Below are positions 60,835 through 64,000 of a stretch of DNA of 64,000 nt, piece by piece. Source of the DNA: Amaurobius ferox (Eukaryota; Arthropoda; Arachnida; Araneae; Amaurobiidae); assembly GCA_951213105.1 (NCBI GenBank), contig OX578137.1, positions 78,216,104 through 78,280,103 on the forward strand, read 5' to 3'. Under the pieces are notes generated by a model. That model did not search any database. It worked only from the letters and a program-made list of their open reading frames with translations, and had not been told where the DNA came from. Every line of letters starts with the position of its first letter. Position 1 is the first letter of the stretch. The position numbers and the translations under genes were made by a program.

Positions 60835-60956
60835 GACATCACCTCAAAAATGTTCGATTCGTGATCAGGGATGCTTGAAACGGGCTCGAAAACTCGAATT
60901 CGAATTTTCGACCCCGACGCAATACTTTCCCTATACATTATGTATATAAGGAAGTA
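60033..60956 (-). mobile_element. Family-1 Helentron-like element, minus strand, copy h
   Basis: Plus coordinates: TCTGATGTGGGCAGCACATG, ACTTTCCTTATATAATGCAA (3' end), the reversed 'gccaagttggcgacattcc' phrases, GAACGAGCTAGATCCACGAG, a CA block near 60808-60830, and the 5' hairpin ending TATATAAGGAAGTA. Confidence 0.9.
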
Positions 60957-62132
60957 ATAAAATAAAATATTTGTTACATAGCAAGATTCATTTCTGCCAT
61001 TGCATGTTCCGTCAATTCTGGCAGACGAGCGCATAGACATTACGAAACCGGTCCATAGATACATTTGATATTGGAGTTCAATACTAAATTTGGAAACGCC
61101 CCTTAGAGGCAGGTTCCGTTTGTATGTCTTTTGTTTGTTAGCCGTTCATATAGATCAATTTTTCGGAACCGAATATTTTGAAATTTCCCTGAAGCTTATT
61201 TTGTGACGTTCTATATAATGTTACGAACATTTCCTGTTCTCTCTATGAGTTATTTATTAAAAATTATAAATATAAACACATATAATTAAGTACCCGATTT
61301 AAATCACATATTCGAATATAATAAATACGTCCGAATAAAATGAAACTGTATTGCTCAGTAGCAAAAACAACTGATATACATTCTCTACCATTTGTTTGAA
61401 TAAAAATCGAGTCTGCCTCGTTGCCTAGTAATGTCAGAGGACTCGATTTCTCATAATCAGAACATAGCTAATAAATCGCTCCTAATGAAAGAAATACACT
61501 GAGTGGTTTGTTTCAGTGCATTATATTATATTCACTGGGGCAACGAGACGGAAAACTATGTATCACGCAATTAATTAGCATGTTTTATGATTCTGTGGCA
61601 TTTCTCGTTTTACTTTTAACGAGCACTTTTACAGTCTTTGAAGTATTGGTAGAAATTAGGAATATTCATTGAAATTTGCATGGGCATGATCGATATTTAT
61701 ATATTATAATTTTAGATTTATGATAATCGGTAGATTTATATTGGAATTGTAGATTTATAAACATTTGTATATTTGAAATACAATATCAGATTTATAATAA
61801 TTTGTAGATTTATAAAATAATTTCAGTTTCATATTAATTTGTAGATTTGTATTACAATTTCAGATATTTATATTATAATTTCATATTTATACTAATTTTT
61901 ATATGCATATAATAATTTCAGATTTATGATAATTTGCAGATTTGTATTTTAATATATTATGTATAATTAGTGATATTCAATTAGAGGCGTATAAATTAGT
62001 GTTATTATTAGTGATATCATGTCATTCAGAATTGTAATATTTGATAAATATAAAAGATGTTCATTGAGAGACTAAATTGTTTTAGCATTATTTCCAGAAT
62101 CAAATTATGTTCTTTATTAGAAAACATAAAAC
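60957..62132. other. AT-rich stretch including a degenerate minisatellite
   Basis: No gene. 61690-61965 consists of imperfect units 'cagatttatgataatttgtagatttatat' (about 18-30 bp). Confidence 0.55.
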
Positions 62133-63345
62133 TAAGATCTTTTTAGCACTTTACAGCATCGTTGAAAAGTGTTTATGACTTTGTTAACATTTTACAACAT
62201 ATTTGAAAAGTGTTTATAACTTTATTCATTCTGTCTGTCCGTTAGCACGATAACTTCCGTAAAAATGACTTTATCAAAATGAAATTTTAGTATGTTGTTC
62301 AGACGGTCTGTGGTGGGACCTACAGGAATATAAATGAATAATATCACCCAATTAGATTTGGATTGGACCCGGGTGGAAAAAATAAAATACATTGAACCCT
62401 ATGGGACCTAATTTTTCAAACACTCATTTTTCATTCACAAATTGATTCGAAAGTTTTAGGAAATATTCAAATTATCCCATAAATTAAATATAAAAAAATT
62501 TCAGCAAAATATATTCAGTAGTTTTTGAAATAAAATTTAAAATAATAATTACACCCTTCAGTTGAAGAGATCACGTGGTCATCATATGAAAATATCACGT
62601 GACCAACCTCAAAATAAAATATGGCATCCATCTTGTAGCAAAATCGTGATTTTTAACGTTCTTTTTAATTCATATTGAATGTTGTATCTGTCCTAAAACC
62701 GCTTTATTTTTGCTTAAATTCTGTGCATCTACATACTGAAACAACGCAATTACAATATATCTGAGTTTAAATGATTGTCAAATTTTGATTATTTCTACAA
62801 CGGAACCCAATTTTCATTTATGGAATATGTAAACACCGAAAGATGCAGAATAAGTTGTTTAAGAATTGCTGCATTTCTTTAACGAAAAATTATTTAGCTC
62901 ATGGAGTCTGCAATATAGTTGATATGAGTAAAACATTCATTGATTTTAATCAGAGATCCAGATGATGTTTTCGATTAAGTTTTAAGCATAGAGTTCAATT
63001 ACTTGTACCTCCATGGTTTTAAGTTTTTAAATGAAGTAAAATATTATAGTATTGTGATGAATGAAAGGATTGGAAAAATGTTTATGAATGAAATACTGTT
63101 TTTATATAGAGGCGATTTATATTTCGATGACGTCATTTGAATAATTTTCATTTGTTTCGATGAAATCGATGTCATCGATGAAATTTTAAGTTTTCAAATA
63201 TAATAAATTAATGTAATATTGTAATAATTTTAAAAATATTACCGAGGAATGTATCGCATTTTAGAGATTTTTAAATGAATTGCATTGCAGTTGGAAAGTG
63301 TTGCATAATCAATGCTTTATGCGTGATTGATCTTTCTTGTTTAAT
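62133..63345 (-). mobile_element. Family-3 repeat, minus strand, near full length
   Basis: Starts with the tail (TTTTTAGCACTTTACAGCAT and GTTGAAAAGTGTTTATGAC, the latter phrase duplicated at 62200). It contains GTCCGTTAGCACGATAACTT, TATGTTGTTCAGACGGTCTG and CCTATGGGACCTAATTTTTC, and ends AGTTGGAAAGTGTTGCATAA and TGATTGATCTTTCTTGTTTA. Confidence 0.87.
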
Positions 63346-64000
63346 AGCTTTTTATAAAGTATCAAACACAGGTATTCTACCCATAGGGTTCATTTGCGAA
63401 AGCTCAGTGGCTGCATGAACTATGCTCTAACTTTCAGAGTCGCAATGCCAAGTTTGTATTCTCGTTAAGAGTGGAAAATAATCAATAATATGCACACCTA
63501 CTGCCCAAATACATTAAAATGTAGGCTTCAGACAAACAAATTGACCTTCCAGGAAAAAATAAAAGGTGAGTACTGAAATAATTTAATCCATTCCAATTAG
63601 AGACATTCATGTCACGAATAAAAGAATAAGTTATTTATTTAACAAAAAAATGTTTTTATCCTTCAGAGTATCCAAGTTTCTGGATTTTATAGGACATGTA
63701 AACAACATCGCTGTCCCAACCATGAATCCAATCACGGATCTTCTTACTGGCCATCAGAAGCTTTCCCTATTGAGACACTAGAACGAAATTGTATGCTATA
63801 ATCTTCTAAATAGACTCTGCAAAGTACTTTCTGGATATTTTTAACATATTGAAATAATTTATGTTATCGATTCAAAGGGGCTTACAAACTCTCTCATTAC
63901 TGGACAACTCCATCTGACTCAAATCTCTATTTGATTTTTCAATAACCATCTCATTTTGCTCCTATTATTCTTTCAAGTAAAATTTCATGCTTTATTAAAA
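63346..64000. other. Non-coding stretch to window end
   Basis: Somewhat less AT-rich. No gene or repeat recognised; a feature could continue beyond the edge. Confidence 0.35.

Overview
This window looks like gene-free, repeat-dominated nuclear DNA from an invertebrate animal. It is strongly AT-rich, with long (TA)n and (GT)n tracts and many dispersed element copies at different stages of decay. The protein-coding content is retroelement-derived: a Penelope-like element with a permuted domain order, and an RNase H-bearing LINE of the I/Jockey kind. An arthropod, perhaps a chelicerate, fits, but no host gene is present to settle this. I found no convincing host protein gene, functional tRNA or functional rRNA gene.

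Layout. 0-6 kb: an old repeat copy carrying a 60-bp SINE insertion with an 11-bp target duplication, then a Penelope-like element (about 1.73-5.96 kb) with an uninterrupted 953-codon ORF. That ORF has an N-terminal GIY-YIG nuclease before the reverse transcriptase and an exact 172-bp in-frame internal duplication. A 76-bp direct repeat brackets the unit. 6-13 kb: a truncated family-3 repeat, long (TA)n tracts, and a dead LINE on the minus strand (ORF1 and ORF2 recognisable, many stops and frameshifts). 13-17 kb: two family-3 copies, a 79-bp inverted repeat with arms 2.55 kb apart, and a SINE that starts with a nearly complete 5S rRNA sequence fused to a tRNA-like head lacking its B box. 18-33 kb: a run of family-1 and family-2 elements, a tRNA-headed SINE with a 14-bp target duplication, a tRNA-like pseudogene and a palindrome cluster. 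33-42 kb: tRNA-derived SINE heads, degenerate minisatellites, and a 2.1-kb inverted-repeat-bounded insertion with a GC-rich multi-hairpin core. 42-64 kb: more family 1, 2 and 3 copies, three copies of a further plain repeat (family 5), a CCAATATTGG palindrome field, a GC-rich direct-repeat island and an old SINE.

The main unnamed system is families 1 and 2. There are about a dozen copies, usually 0.7-1.1 kb. Each has a 5' hairpin starting ACTTTCC, a central GT-rich microsatellite block, a subterminal 3' copy of the 5' arm in inverted orientation, a small 3' hairpin (ATGTG-CTGCC-CACAT) and a T-run at the junction. This is the architecture described for non-autonomous Helentrons (DINE-1/HINE type). 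The 5' and 3' arms change together between the two families (TTATA/TATAA versus CTGCA/TGCAG), which supports a real pair of recognised ends. No autonomous partner is present. Family 3 has related ends (CACTTTCCAAC and GTTGGAAAGTG).

Coordinates of decayed repeats are approximate to tens of bases. All family assignments come from reading the sequence, without alignment software.
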